A stretch of DNA of 63,275 bases from a virus: IMG/VR virus record IMGVR_UViG_3300013111_000758, positions 1-63,275 of that record, one strand, 5' to 3'. The notes under the pieces are model-generated. The model saw only the letters and a list, made by a program, of their open reading frames with translations. It searched no databases and was not told the origin of the DNA. Position 1 is the stretch's first letter; each line of letters opens with the position of its first letter. This document shows, in pieces, positions 7,785 to 17,131 of the stretch. The translations under genes and the position numbers were made by a program.

Positions 7785-8480
7785 TCAGGTGCGGTTTTTG
7801 CGGATGATGGCGAGGACGTCGCCCTTGGGGTCCACGTTGGGGGTGCTGAGCGCCAGGAAGCGGTCGCGGATGGCCTCGTCCCGGTAGGTCTCGATGTAGA
7901 TGATGACGGCACCCCGGAGGTGCTTGCGGCAGAACTCCAGGCGGCTGTGGAGCTTCTGGGCGTCGAGGTCGGTCTTGTAGTCGGGCTGCCCACGCACCAG
8001 GGCTTGCAGCTCGAGGCAGAGCTTGAGGAACGTCAGCTCCGGCGTGTCCTCCTTCGTCGCCTCGTGGATGGCGTGGAACACCGTTTCGTCCAGCCGGGGG
8101 AAGAGCTCCACCCACCGAGCGGCCTCCTCGACGGAGGGGTGTAGCGTAGCGCGGTTCGCCATCTCCAGCATGGCCACGCACTCCTCCGCGTCCAGCTGGA
8201 GCGGGGGGAGGGTGATCTCGTGGATCTCGGTGAGCAGCCGGAGGTTGGACTCGAGCCGCAGGACGCGCCTCTGCAGGTCCAGGAGGGTCTTGCGGTTGAG
8301 GAGCGACCCGGTGTGGGCGTCGCGGTCGGCCGCCAGCTCCATGACCTCGTCGCGGAGGAGCATGGTGTACCGGCCCTGGGTGAAGCGGGTGAGCATCGAG
8401 CGGCCGATGTAGGTTTCCACCGTGCGGACGGAGACTCCGAGCAAGGTGGCGGCCTCCTTCTTGGTCAGCATTTCGGGCAT
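7785..8480 (-). CDS. MerR/excisionase-type helix-turn-helix regulator
   Basis: 231 residues. The first 50 (MLTKKEAATLLGVSVRTVETYIGRSML...FTQGRYTMLLRDEV) are a winged helix-turn-helix of the MerR/Xis type, whose wing reads the Y-I-x-x-S-x-L...R segment. The remainder is an all-helical domain of unknown type that could dimerise or bind a ligand. ATG 8480 lies nine bases after GGAGG. It is divergent from the main virion operon whose promoter is about 55-85 bases away, so control of that operon is an attractive inference. Confidence 0.75.
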   Translation of the reverse strand: MPEMLTKKEAATLLGVSVRTVETYIGRSMLTRFTQGRYTMLLRDEVMELAADRDAHTGSLLNRKTLLDLQRRVLRLESNLRLLTEIHEITLPPLQLDAEECVAMLEMANRATLHPSVEEAARWVELFPRLDETVFHAIHEATKEDTPELTFLKLCLELQALVRGQPDYKTDLDAQKLHSRLEFCRKHLRGAVIIYIETYRDEAIRDRFLALSTPNVDPKGDVLAIIRKNRT

Positions 8481-8534
8481 GAATCAGGACCTCCAGTTGC
8501 CTCTCTTGTAGCAGGAAGCGCCCCGGCTTTGCCG

Positions 8535-8564
8535 TTGACACTGTCTCTGGCCACTGCCTATAAC
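8535..8564 (+). promoter_or_regulatory. Sigma70-type promoter of virion operon
   Basis: TTGACA (8535-8540), 18-base spacer, TATAAC (8559-8564), 30 bases before the ATG of the first virion-operon gene. This is the best consensus promoter in the window, in the divergent gap with the helix-turn-helix gene. Confidence 0.8.
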
Positions 8565-8594
8565 GAGGGGAGGCCAACCCTGCTCGAGGTGTCC

Positions 8595-9482
8595 ATGTCC
8601 GACTTCAACGAGATGCTCTCCACGACCAAGGGTACCAAGGTGTCGGCAAGTACCCTCCTGCTGATGGCCAAGGAGGCGAGCAAGGCCTACCTGGACCACA
8701 AGACCCCGCTCAACGACTCCATCGTGAAGCTGGCTCAGCAGCACCCCGAGTGGGGTGGCGAGCACATCCGGCGCGTCATCGAGGCGGCCAACCAGGAGAC
8801 CTACGCGGCCCTGTTCCACAAGGAGGCCAGCGCGGTCAAGAACATCGTCTACGACCTGGCCGACCCCGAGGTCATCCTGCCCCAGCTGGAGAAGGAAGCA
8901 CGCGCACACGTGACCCTCCCTGCCGGCGCAGCCTACGACAGGGACATCCCCGACTTCCGTGACGCGCTGAACGAGGACGAGTCCGACGCCATCCTGGCCA
9001 ACGCCTTCGGCATCCCGGCGGCCCAGGAGAAGGTGGCGGAGGCAGCCCCCCACTCCACGCGCGACTGGGACCAGGCGCTGGGCGCCCTGGACCACGTGCG
9101 CGCCGAGGCGGGCGGGATCGACCGCATGCACGACGACCTCGTGCGCGACTTCAACCACCAGGTCAAGCAGGCGATGCTCGAGGGGCATGACCTCGCCGAC
9201 ATCGGCGCGGTGATGGAGGGGATGCTCGGTGAGAAGACGGCGGCGCTCAAGGACTACCTCGTTCGTGCCGTGCATCGCACGCTGGCGGAAGCGCCTGGGC
9301 TCGAGGTGTCGGCGGACCCTGCGAAGACGGCTGCGGCTCAGGCTCGAGTCGTGGATCCTGCAGGCCCACTGGCAGTGGTCACCAAGCAGCTGCATGACGT
9401 CGTGGAGCGTCGGGACCTGTTCAAGACCGCCGAGGCCATCCTCGTCGAGAAGGAACGGGAGATCCGGGCGGCCCTGACGTGA
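8595..9482 (+). CDS. Putative virion-associated helical protein
   Basis: 295 residues, predominantly helical, not recognised. It contains several K-x-A tetrapeptides shared with other proteins of the operon (HKEA, QEKVA, EKTA, AKTA, FKTA). ATG 8595 follows GAGG with five bases; earlier starts would precede the promoter. Its GTGA overlap with the next gene shows coupling. Position between terminase and protease suggests a head assembly or head-interior role, which is inference. Confidence 0.65.
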   Translation: MSDFNEMLSTTKGTKVSASTLLLMAKEASKAYLDHKTPLNDSIVKLAQQHPEWGGEHIRRVIEAANQETYAALFHKEASAVKNIVYDLADPEVILPQLEKEARAHVTLPAGAAYDRDIPDFRDALNEDESDAILANAFGIPAAQEKVAEAAPHSTRDWDQALGALDHVRAEAGGIDRMHDDLVRDFNHQVKQAMLEGHDLADIGAVMEGMLGEKTAALKDYLVRAVHRTLAEAPGLEVSADPAKTAAAQARVVDPAGPLAVVTKQLHDVVERRDLFKTAEAILVEKEREIRAALT

Positions 9483-9742
9483 GCGAGGACTGGGCCAGGC
9501 GAACGCGAGTCGCTGTGGTGGCCCGCACGATGGCCGGGCAGAAGAAGCTCGGCGGGGTGCTGAACGCGGCGGCCGCGGCACCCAAGCTCCTGTGGCAGCA
9601 CCCTGTCGCCGGGTCGATGGCCATCGCCGGCGGAGCACTGGGGGCACACGGCCTGAAGCAGACGTCGGACACGGCCAAGGCCCTGAAGTTCCAGGAGCAG
9701 GCCAAGTTCCGTACCATCAAGGGACCACTCGGGTACCAGTGA
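9479..9742 (+). CDS. Small hypothetical head-operon protein
   Basis: 87 residues: basic N-terminus, an Ala/Gly-rich hydrophobic segment (about residues 30-58) that could be membrane-interacting, and a polar end. GTG 9479 overlaps the preceding stop (GTGA). No family recognised. The Ala/Gly hydrophobic stretch resembles those in several other proteins of this operon. Confidence 0.6.
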   Translation: MSEDWARRTRVAVVARTMAGQKKLGGVLNAAAAAPKLLWQHPVAGSMAIAGGALGAHGLKQTSDTAKALKFQEQAKFRTIKGPLGYQ

Positions 9743-9749
9743 GGTGGCG

Positions 9750-10370
9750 ATGAGCGCTCGAGACGTGATTGCGAAGATGGTGAAGGAGGGCTCCCTCTCC
9801 CTGGAGCAGGTCCGCCACGTCGAGGCGAGGGCCGAGAAGGTCGCCAACGTCCTGACCCCCGAGATGCTGGCCGCCGTGGAGCACGCGGCGCGGGCCGCGA
9901 CCCGGGGCGGCGGAGCGCAGCACCCCCTCAAGTTCGTGCAGGCGATGACCGGCCGGAACGCCCTGCCGACCATGGCCGCCATCGGCGCGGGCGGCGCGGC
10001 ACTCACCGCCGGCGGCATCGGCGCCGCCATGCTGGGATCCCTGGGCGTGCACGGCGTCGACCGCTTCGTCCAGGCCGTGAAGAAGGGCAAGGACTACAAG
10101 GACATGATGGAGGCCAACCCGGAGCTGGAGCACTACGACCCCCAGGAGCTCCAGGACGCCTTCAACACGCTCCACAAGTTCAACCCCGAGCTGGCCGGCG
10201 ACCCGCTGGTGGCCGGCACCTTCGTGCGTCGCGTGGCCGACGCGGACGCCATCGACCACCGCACCGTGGGCGAGCTGGCCCGTACCCGCAAGGAGATGGG
10301 CCGCCCCTTCGGCCAGCAGGCCGCGCAGGGGGGTGCCTCCTTCAACGCGGCGATGGGCCTCCTCAAGTAG
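9750..10370 (+). CDS. Hypothetical head-operon protein with Gly/Ala segment
   Basis: 206 residues. Helical first 75 residues, a Gly/Ala-rich hydrophobic hairpin-like stretch (about 78-100), then a helical C-terminal domain with PELEHYDPQELQDAF and FNPELAGDPLVAGTF. ATG 9750 is chosen because GAGG lies five bases upstream; GTG 9744 is in frame. Ends four bases before the protease gene. The Gly/Ala hairpin is reminiscent of proteins that penetrate or line membranes, but the function is unknown. Confidence 0.6.
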   Translation: MSARDVIAKMVKEGSLSLEQVRHVEARAEKVANVLTPEMLAAVEHAARAATRGGGAQHPLKFVQAMTGRNALPTMAAIGAGGAALTAGGIGAAMLGSLGVHGVDRFVQAVKKGKDYKDMMEANPELEHYDPQELQDAFNTLHKFNPELAGDPLVAGTFVRRVADADAIDHRTVGELARTRKEMGRPFGQQAAQGGASFNAAMGLLK

Positions 10371-10373
10371 TCC

Positions 10374-12095
10374 ATGCTCAAGCTGCTGCACTACGCGGGG
10401 GAGGACGAGAGCGGCCCCCGCTCGCACATCATCACCCCGGGAGAGCCGGAGCTGGTCAAGACAGCTGCGCCGCTCCACCACGAGGTGCAGCAGTTCATCG
10501 CCCACCTGAAGCCGCGTGACGGCAAGACCTACGCCCTGGTCAACGCCCTGGGGGCCACCGAGCTGTACGGCCCCAACATCAACGCCGACGGCTTCTCCAT
10601 CGACGCGCTGAGGTACAAGCCCGACGGCTGGGACGACATCCCTCCGTGGGAGGTGGAGGCCCGCCGCGCACTTGCGGCGAAGGCCCCCTACGGGTTCACC
10701 ACCTTCTACGACGCCGGGGCCTTCCGCCACCACAAGAACAAGCCCTACGCCCCCCACAACCACCCGCAGTACGGCGTCGTCGACCTGGCCGTCTGGCACG
10801 AGGCGATGCGCCGGGTGGAGCTGGTGGTCGCGCTGGACCACGACCTGTGCCGCAAGGCCGGTGGCTGGGACATCGTCGAGAAGCTCGAGGCCGGGGAGTA
10901 CCTCCCGGTCTCCATGGGCTGCCGCGTCAAGTACGACACGTGCTCCCTCTGTGGCCAGAAGTCGAAGACCCGCAACGACTACTGCCACCACATGAACAAG
11001 CAGGACCCGCGGTTCAAGCCGAACCTCATCCTGCCGGACGGCCGCCAGATCTTCGTCTGGAACCCGTACCCCCGGTTCTTCGACATCTCCTTCGTGCTCA
11101 TCGGCGCCGACAAGACCGCCAAGGTGATGGGCCTGCTGTCCTCCGGGAAGCAGTCCTTCATCTCGGTCCCGCCACAGTCGTTGTCCGACCGCTCGGCAGA
11201 CCGCGCGGCCGACCTCGGCTACACTGACGGGGCCGTGGAGAAGGTGGCCAGCCCCGAAGAGGAACTGCTGGCCCTCCTCCAGGAAGACGAGATGGAGAAG
11301 GTCGCCCACCAGAAGGTCGCCGTCGAGCAGAAGCTCGCCGACATCATCAAGGAGCTGCCGCCCGACCGCGCGGCCGGGAAGGCGATGCCCCTGCTGGAGC
11401 GGGTCGAGCCCGACATCCCCAGCGGCATCCTCGACTCCCTCTCCAAGCCCCGAGGCTCCGTCGCAGACGACCTCGGCAGCATCGCTGCAACTGCCGGGAA
11501 GCTGGGCATCGTGCTCAAGCCCCGGGAGTTCCAACATCTCGTGCTGTCCCGTTGCGGAAACGGGGCACTCGCCAACGAACTGGGCGCCAGGAATCAGGTG
11601 TTCAGCCCGTGCTTGGGGACGAGCCCGTTCTCGATGGGGTCGCCCCTCCCAGACCTGCACAGGCTGCTGCATCCGTTCCTCGCGACGAGGTCGATGATGG
11701 GGGCGCCGCTGAAGAAGCGGATCACCATCGTCATCTCCGTCACCCCTCCGCCACCTCGGAACGAGGTGCGCTCCACGATGCCCCTGCTGGACGAGATCTC
11801 TCGGTCCTACAACGGGTACCGTCACTCCCTCCTGCGGTTCCTGGCGGGAGGGGGGTGCGACAGTCTGTCGCATCTCCACCAGGAAGCCAGCGACCCGCTG
11901 GCCAAGTTGTTCACAAGAAACCCTGTTGCCATTACCGACGATTCGCTGGCAGGATTGTTTTCGTTGGGGCCTCTGATGTACTTGCTTCGCGCGTACTGGG
12001 ACGCCACGAAGCACCTGGGTCCCGAGGTCAGTCAGCGAATTGCTGCAGAAAACCCAGGGCTGGTTGCCAAACTGGCGTATGCCAACCCAGCGTGA
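10374..12095 (+). CDS. Putative prohead maturation protease
   Basis: 573 residues. The first 210 resemble a prohead protease family of large phages: ALGATELYGPNINADGF, FRHHKNKPYAP (His119-His120), a VVDLAVWHEAMRRVELVVALD core, PVSMGCRV with Ser180 as likely nucleophile, and a Cys/His cluster C190-x2-C193-x10-C204-H205 that may bind zinc. Such proteases trim scaffold and capsid proteins during maturation. About residues 300-360 carry several K-x-A tetrapeptides; the C-terminal 220 residues are of unknown type and could be a scaffold-like extension. ATG 10374 follows the previous stop closely with no clear ribosome-binding site, suggesting coupled translation. Protease assignment rests on motif pattern, not on an alignment. 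Confidence 0.65.
   Translation: MLKLLHYAGEDESGPRSHIITPGEPELVKTAAPLHHEVQQFIAHLKPRDGKTYALVNALGATELYGPNINADGFSIDALRYKPDGWDDIPPWEVEARRALAAKAPYGFTTFYDAGAFRHHKNKPYAPHNHPQYGVVDLAVWHEAMRRVELVVALDHDLCRKAGGWDIVEKLEAGEYLPVSMGCRVKYDTCSLCGQKSKTRNDYCHHMNKQDPRFKPNLILPDGRQIFVWNPYPRFFDISFVLIGADKTAKVMGLLSSGKQSFISVPPQSLSDRSADRAADLGYTDGAVEKVASPEEELLALLQEDEMEKVAHQKVAVEQKLADIIKELPPDRAAGKAMPLLERVEPDIPSGILDSLSKPRGSVADDLGSIAATAGKLGIVLKPREFQHLVLSRCGNGALANELGARNQVFSPCLGTSPFSMGSPLPDLHRLLHPFLATRSMMGAPLKKRITIVISVTPPPPRNEVRSTMPLLDEISRSYNGYRHSLLRFLAGGGCDSLSHLHQEASDPLAKLFTRNPVAITDDSLAGLFSLGPLMYLLRAYWDATKHLGPEVSQRIAAENPGLVAKLAYANPA
11857..11871. repeat. Palindrome copy 3
   Basis: GCGACAGTCTGTCGC, perfect 15-bp inverted repeat near the 3' end of the protease gene, read as C-D-S-L-S-H. 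Confidence 0.85.
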
Positions 12096-12107
12096 GGAGA
12101 AGCCAAC

Positions 12108-12785
12108 ATGTCCGGAATGAACCAGTTCCTCGCAGAGGCCTACGGCACGGCCGCACCGACGCAGGAGCCCAGTGAGCAGGAGAAGGTCGCCGCGGCCTAC
12201 GAGTTCCTGGACAAGCTGGCCTCCGCCGACGGCATCGACATCCGTCAGCTCAACGACGCGGACGTCGAGAAGGTCGCCAACTTCTACTTCGCCAAGCTCG
12301 CCGAGGAGGAGGCCGCGGAAGCCGCCCCCGCCGAGGAGAAGAAGGAGGAGAAGAAGGAGGAGAAGGAGGACAAGGGCGAGGTCCCGCCCCAGTTCACCGA
12401 CCCCGAGAAGCAGGCCATGGCCGAGATGGGGGAGGCCGACTTCCTCGGTCGGCAGATGGCCCACGCCTTCGTCAACGAGCTGGACACCATCCAGAAGACC
12501 GCCATGGCGGCGCAAGCCGAGGCTCCCGCCGAGCCGGCGGCCGAGCAGCCCGCCGAGATCCCCGAGGCCCTGCTGAAGGTCGCCGAGGCGCGCGCCCTGG
12601 AGTTCCTGCAGCAGAAGGTCGCCGAGGGCAAGCTGTGCAAGTGCGGTGACCCCGCCTGCGACGGCGCGGCCTGCGCGAGCAACAAGGACGAGACCAAGGA
12701 GGCCTCCGCCGACCAGAGCCAGGTCGACGCCATCGCGGCGCAGATGCTGGCCCAGTCCGGCTACGGTCACCTGCTCGAGGGCTAG
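12108..12785 (+). CDS. Acidic scaffold-like protein
   Basis: 225 residues, strongly acidic with a Glu/Lys/Ala block at about 60-90, and a small Cys cluster (CKCGDPACDGAAC) near residue 180. It carries at least five K-x-A tetrapeptides (QEKVA, VEKVA, FAKLA, QKTA, QQKVA). High charge, low complexity and position between protease and capsid genes fit a scaffold or internal head protein. ATG 12108 follows GAGGAG. No family recognised. Confidence 0.6.
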   Translation: MSGMNQFLAEAYGTAAPTQEPSEQEKVAAAYEFLDKLASADGIDIRQLNDADVEKVANFYFAKLAEEEAAEAAPAEEKKEEKKEEKEDKGEVPPQFTDPEKQAMAEMGEADFLGRQMAHAFVNELDTIQKTAMAAQAEAPAEPAAEQPAEIPEALLKVAEARALEFLQQKVAEGKLCKCGDPACDGAACASNKDETKEASADQSQVDAIAAQMLAQSGYGHLLEG

Positions 12786-12804
12786 GACGCGAGGGCAGTG
12801 AGGC

Positions 12805-13080
12805 ATGACGGGCACAGGTCCAGCGCGGAGTCAGCAGTCGGGGGCGTTCTCGCCCAGCGGGCTGTCTGCGTTCCAGGACGAGCTCCGCAAGATCGGCGCG
12901 TCGCTCGGTGTCAAGCTCCCCAAGGCCAAGCTCCCGAAGAGTTCCGTCCCGACACCCAAGGCGCCGACGGCGCGGGGGCAGAAGGCGGAGTACATCACGG
13001 GCGTCAGCGAAACCTCCACGCCCCCACAAGTGACAGGTACCTTGCCGCCAGGATCGGCGGCCGGGGCCCCCACGAGGTGA
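12805..13080 (+). CDS. Small basic Pro/Ser-rich protein
   Basis: 91 residues, not recognised. An amphipathic segment AFQDELRKIGASLG near residue 22 is followed by a Lys/Pro-rich disordered tail. The same FxDELxxI pattern starts the protein at 22725. ATG 12805 follows GTGAGG. Probably a minor head component by position. Confidence 0.55.
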   Translation: MTGTGPARSQQSGAFSPSGLSAFQDELRKIGASLGVKLPKAKLPKSSVPTPKAPTARGQKAEYITGVSETSTPPQVTGTLPPGSAAGAPTR

Positions 13081-13083
13081 CAC

Positions 13084-14958
13084 ATGGGTGACCAGCACGG
13101 CTTCGCTCTCCAGAGCATGCTCAGCAGCGTCTTCTCCGAAGCGCAGCAGAGGATGGAGAAGACGGCCGAGGAGGCCCCTCCCGCTTCCGACGAGAAGAAG
13201 GAGAAGGACCTTCCGCCGTTCCTGGAGAAGAAGGACGACGACAAGGAAGAGGCGAAGGAAGCCTCCATCAACTACGAGTACTGCTACAAGCTGGCCAGCG
13301 CGGTCGAGCACGTCGCGACGCACCTCCCGGAGATGACCGACGGTCGCTCCAACGAGGAGAAGGTCGCGGAGGCGCTGCTCATCGCCGAGGCCATGGGCTT
13401 CCAGAAGGTGGCCGTCGAGGGGCAGGAGAAGAAGGACGCGGGCAACGCCCCGGCCTCCCTCACGCCGCCGAAGGATCCGCCGATGGGCCAGGGGCTCCAG
13501 GAGTCCCCGGCGCCCAGCAACGCCCTGCAGAACACGCAGGAGCAGCGCCCGGGCGGTGAGGGCGAGCAGCCCTACAAGCACGACAAGTCCAAGACCATGA
13601 CCCTGCCGACCGACCCCAAGCTGGAGAGCCCCGCGCTCGCAGCCGGGGACTCGACCACGGCCCTGGAGACCGACGAGAACCAGGCGCCCGGCAACAACAG
13701 CGGTCCGGTCCCGACCGAGGGCTACCCCGAGAAGGGCGTGTTCAAGGAGGCCGGCGTGCCGGCGTCCTTCGCTGACGCCCTCGTCAAGCAGGCCCTGTCC
13801 GACCCGTTCAGCGGGTTCGCCGAGGGCCAGGAGGCCGCCCGGGGAACCGGCCGCGGCTTCCGGGGTGGCATGCGCGTCGCCGGGGGCACGGCCCTTGGCG
13901 GCGCTGCCGGCGGCGCTGCCGGAACCGCAGCTGGCGGTCTCGGCGGTGGTGCCCTCGGTGGCCTCGGCGGTGCCGGCCTGGCGGGTCTGGCGATGCTGGT
14001 CCCGGGGCTGCGTGCCCAGGCGGCGAGGGTCCTCGGCGGTGGCGCCGGTCGGGCCATCGGTGCCGGTGCTGCTGGCGGAGCCGCTCTCGGCGGCCTCGGC
14101 GGCGCGGCCCTCGGCGGCCCCGCAGGGGCGCTGTACGGGAGCCAGCGTGGGCGGGACATGTCCATGCGCAAGATCGAGGAGCACCGCGGCGCCTACGGCG
14201 AGCCGACCGAGAAGGCCGTCGCGCGCTGGGAGAAGCGAGAGGACAAGGGCAAGCCCCCGGCCATGTCCGACCTCCGCGTCCCGACCCAGGCGCTCATCGA
14301 CCCGGACAACATGCCCAAGACCGGGTCGGCCAAGCCGGGCACCAGCCCCCTGGTCGACTACGTGCTCCAGAAGCTGTCCGAGGAGAACTCGGGCGCGACC
14401 ATCTCCGCCGGACCGTCGTCGACCACGACGGTGGACGGCGGCGACTTCCCCGGCACCGAGGCCGGCGAGGGCGTACCCCCCATGAAGACCCGCGGTCAGG
14501 ACTCCATGATCGCGGACAGCAACGCCGCCATCGACTTCACCAAGCGTGACGCGAAGGCGGAACCCAAGAAGGACCTCAAGAAGGTCCTGGACGAGCCCGC
14601 TCAGTCGAAGGCGACCGACTCCAAGCTCAAGGAGAACCTCACGGCGACGGACCAGGCAGGAGCCAAGATCGCGACCGCAGCGGCGCGCGAGCTCCTCCGA
14701 CGGGTCCTCTCTGGCGAGGAAGGCCACGAGAAGGAGGCCACGCTGAAGATGGCGCTGCGGAAGCTCGCCGGAGAGCCCGAGATCTCGGAGGAGCCGGAGA
14801 CCCCGGACACCGAAGAGGACGCTCGGGACGAAGAAGACCAGCAGGAACGCGCCGAGCAGGCCTTCGCCGAACTCCTCGAGGAGGCGGCACAGGCCGAGGG
14901 CGAGGAGGGCACTCCCGCCGCTCCCGCCGCAGCTCCCGACGTCCCGGCGACGGTGTAG
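13084..14958 (+). CDS. Large head-operon protein with glycine-zipper segment
   Basis: 624 residues. Charged, low-complexity ends flank a 90-residue Gly/Ala-rich region (about residues 258-350) of repeated GGxxGG glycine-zipper type, which can form membrane-inserting or pore-like helices. K-x-A tetrapeptides recur (MEKTA, EEKVA, FQKVA, KEAT, RKLA). ATG 13084 is eight bases into a gap of three after the previous stop. Such a layout fits an internal capsid or ejected protein, as well as a scaffold; no family is recognised, so this is inference from composition and position. Confidence 0.6.
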   Translation: MGDQHGFALQSMLSSVFSEAQQRMEKTAEEAPPASDEKKEKDLPPFLEKKDDDKEEAKEASINYEYCYKLASAVEHVATHLPEMTDGRSNEEKVAEALLIAEAMGFQKVAVEGQEKKDAGNAPASLTPPKDPPMGQGLQESPAPSNALQNTQEQRPGGEGEQPYKHDKSKTMTLPTDPKLESPALAAGDSTTALETDENQAPGNNSGPVPTEGYPEKGVFKEAGVPASFADALVKQALSDPFSGFAEGQEAARGTGRGFRGGMRVAGGTALGGAAGGAAGTAAGGLGGGALGGLGGAGLAGLAMLVPGLRAQAARVLGGGAGRAIGAGAAGGAALGGLGGAALGGPAGALYGSQRGRDMSMRKIEEHRGAYGEPTEKAVARWEKREDKGKPPAMSDLRVPTQALIDPDNMPKTGSAKPGTSPLVDYVLQKLSEENSGATISAGPSSTTTVDGGDFPGTEAGEGVPPMKTRGQDSMIADSNAAIDFTKRDAKAEPKKDLKKVLDEPAQSKATDSKLKENLTATDQAGAKIATAAARELLRRVLSGEEGHEKEATLKMALRKLAGEPEISEEPETPDTEEDARDEEDQQERAEQAFAELLEEAAQAEGEEGTPAAPAAAPDVPATV

Positions 14959-14972
14959 AGGAGGTACCGACC

Positions 14973-15341
14973 ATGCTGAAGACGGCAGATGCCTACTCCG
15001 TGCTCGACCAGGTTCCCGGCACCATGCGGGCCCTGACCAAGCGCGCGTCCTCCCTCGAGGAGGAGAACGCCAAGCTCCGGGCGGAGAACACGCAGTTCAA
15101 GCTGCGTGACCGCGCGGTCAAGGTCGCCCAGGAGATGGAGGCCAAGGGCCTCAACGAGGACCTCACCCTCGAGGAGAAGGTCGCGTCGCTCCTGGAAGAC
15201 CCCGACCAGCTCGCCACCCGCGAGGCCGCCGTTTCGATGGCAGCCCAGCAGGTCAAGCTCGGCTCCCCGGCCGAGGGCAAGCCCGACGCCGGCAGCAACG
15301 CCAGCCAGCTCGTGGCGTACCTGATGGACGACGACGAGTGA
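14973..15341 (+). CDS. Coiled-coil scaffold-like protein
   Basis: 122 residues. Residues about 25-60 form a coiled coil (SLEEENAKLRAENTQFKLR) and the rest is helical and acidic. It begins MLKTADAYSVL and contains EEKVA, both K-x-A tetrapeptides. GAGGAGG precedes ATG 14973. Size, helical content and place two genes before the capsid protein suggest a scaffolding role. Confidence 0.6.
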   Translation: MLKTADAYSVLDQVPGTMRALTKRASSLEEENAKLRAENTQFKLRDRAVKVAQEMEAKGLNEDLTLEEKVASLLEDPDQLATREAAVSMAAQQVKLGSPAEGKPDAGSNASQLVAYLMDDDE

Positions 15342-15390
15342 CCAACAACCAGCACATCTGAGGCGCTAGCCTCACGGAGGAAAAGATCAG

Positions 15391-15966
15391 ATGTTCACCC
15401 TGATCAGCGACTACGAGGAGACCAAGCGACGGGATCTCCCCATCATCGCCGGAACCGGCGACGCGGCGGGCCATGCCCCGCTGAACCCCAACGACGCGCG
15501 CTCCCTCGTCATCGGCGAGTGGCTCGAGCAGGACGACACCAACGGCGTGTGGTCCTTCGTGCGCGGCGGCACCAACAACGTGGCCGGTCTCCCGGCCGCC
15601 CCGCAGCCCTCCGTGGCGATGGCCTTCCCGTTCTTCCTGGAGCGGGGACGCTACGACATGCAGGCCATCTCCGGCGGCGGCAAGGCCACCGTCCTGTACA
15701 TGGGGCACTACGAGTTCGAGACGGACCTCACGCTCGACTTCGCGACCGACACCCCGACCCTCGGTGACCCCCTGACGGTCATCGACATCGACTGGCAGGG
15801 CGCCGGCGTCGTACGCCGCGGCCTCTGCTCCATCACCGAAGCCAACTTCGCAGCCGCGGCCGTCGCCGGTGGCTGGGTGCTCGGCGTCGACTACCACATC
15901 CACGCGCGCGTGACGTTCGTGGACGCAACCAACGAGCGGGTCCGCGCGATCCGCGTCTACAGCTGA
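15391..15966 (+). CDS. Putative capsid decoration protein
   Basis: 191 residues, beta-rich, with patterns such as VLYMGHYEFETDLTLDF and a C-terminal VRAIRVYS. A beta-rich protein of this size directly before the major capsid gene, behind a strong GGAGGAAA site, is the usual place and build of head decoration or stabilisation proteins. No specific family is recognised, so the role is inferred from order. A short GAGGC-GCTA-GCCTC hairpin lies in the 49-base gap upstream. Confidence 0.55.
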   Translation: MFTLISDYEETKRRDLPIIAGTGDAAGHAPLNPNDARSLVIGEWLEQDDTNGVWSFVRGGTNNVAGLPAAPQPSVAMAFPFFLERGRYDMQAISGGGKATVLYMGHYEFETDLTLDFATDTPTLGDPLTVIDIDWQGAGVVRRGLCSITEANFAAAAVAGGWVLGVDYHIHARVTFVDATNERVRAIRVYS

Positions 15967-15993
15967 TCCCTGAGAAGGGCAGGAGGAAACGCC

Positions 15994-17118
15994 ATGTCGC
16001 GTCCCGCAGACATCCTGAATCGGCTCTTCTCCCAGAAGGTCGAAACCGCGGAAGGCAAGGAGAAGATCGCCGAGTACGGCGGCACCTACATCCGCGACCA
16101 CCTCCGCGAGGTGAGCTTCGCCCGCAAGGTCGTTCCCCCGCAGCAGGTCACCAAGGCCGACTGCCAGCGGAGCGTCTCGCACGACACCCTGGTCAAGATC
16201 GTCGACATCGAGCCGGAGAGCCGGGCGATGGCGATCACCTTCCGGGGTGAGCCCACCGCGCGCTACATCAGCGCCCCGCGCTTCGAGATCCCCTTCTACA
16301 CGATCTCCTCGGAGAAGTTCGAGAAGACCGAGCAGGAGCTCCTGGCCTACGAGATGCCCATCACCAAGGTCATCGAGGACAACACGGCCAAGGACATCCA
16401 GGAGATCGAGGACCGCGAGTTCCTGCTGCACATCGAGGCCTGCATCGAGGCCGTCCAGCAGGAGAACAACGGCGGCATCGCCGTCGCGTTCAACCGCACC
16501 AACGTCAACGCCGGCGCCGTGGTGGGTGCCTCCAAGGTCAAGGGCCTCAACTCCCTGACCCTGGGCGGCGCGGACGACTTCACCGTCCGGCCCATCCTGC
16601 GGCCCGACATCGTCAACCTGCGCAAGCTGCTCAGCCGCAACCGGCTGCGCCCCGAGCGCATGCTGATGACCGAGCCGGACTTCGAGGACGTACTGCAGTG
16701 GACCATCGAGGACTTCGGTGACAAGATCCAGTCCGAGACGGTGGTCGACGGCTACAAGTACAACATGCTCCTCGGCACCAACTTCATCCGCACGATCAAG
16801 ACCGACATCCTGCGGGACGGCAACGTGTACATCTTCACGAAGCCGGAGTTCTTCGGCCGGTTCTACATCCTGAACCAGACGAAGTTCTACATCGACAAGA
16901 AGGCGAACGTCCTCTTCTGGCAGGCCTGGGAGGACATCGGCATGGGCTTCGGCAACATCGCCTCCGTGCGCAAGCTCGAGCTCTACCGGGGCTCGGTCAT
17001 CACGGGCGCGACCGACGCGGGCTTCGCGGCCCGGCAGCCGGTGGCCGAGACCGCGCTGGGCGCGATGCAGAACCGCGCCGCCGACGGCCTGACGTTCCCG
17101 CAGGTCAACCAGTTCTGA
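15994..17118 (+). CDS. Major capsid protein (HK97 fold)
   Basis: 374 residues, in the size range of HK97-fold shells. The predicted layout matches: a helical N-arm, an E-loop-like beta region (AMAITFRGEPTARYISAPRFEIPFYTISSEKF), a long spine-helix region (LLAYEMPITKVIEDNTAKDIQEIEDREFLLHIEACI), and an A-domain with the RPERMLMTEPDFEDVLQW and KTDILRDGNVYIFTKPEFFGRFYI strands. EKIA at residues 23-26 is a possible processing site. GGAGG precedes ATG 15994, and a GC-rich hairpin follows the stop, so it may end a highly expressed subunit of the operon. Assigned from fold pattern and order, not alignment. Confidence 0.85.
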   Translation: MSRPADILNRLFSQKVETAEGKEKIAEYGGTYIRDHLREVSFARKVVPPQQVTKADCQRSVSHDTLVKIVDIEPESRAMAITFRGEPTARYISAPRFEIPFYTISSEKFEKTEQELLAYEMPITKVIEDNTAKDIQEIEDREFLLHIEACIEAVQQENNGGIAVAFNRTNVNAGAVVGASKVKGLNSLTLGGADDFTVRPILRPDIVNLRKLLSRNRLRPERMLMTEPDFEDVLQWTIEDFGDKIQSETVVDGYKYNMLLGTNFIRTIKTDILRDGNVYIFTKPEFFGRFYILNQTKFYIDKKANVLFWQAWEDIGMGFGNIASVRKLELYRGSVITGATDAGFAARQPVAETALGAMQNRAADGLTFPQVNQF

Positions 17119-17131
17119 TTCCGCCGGGGCT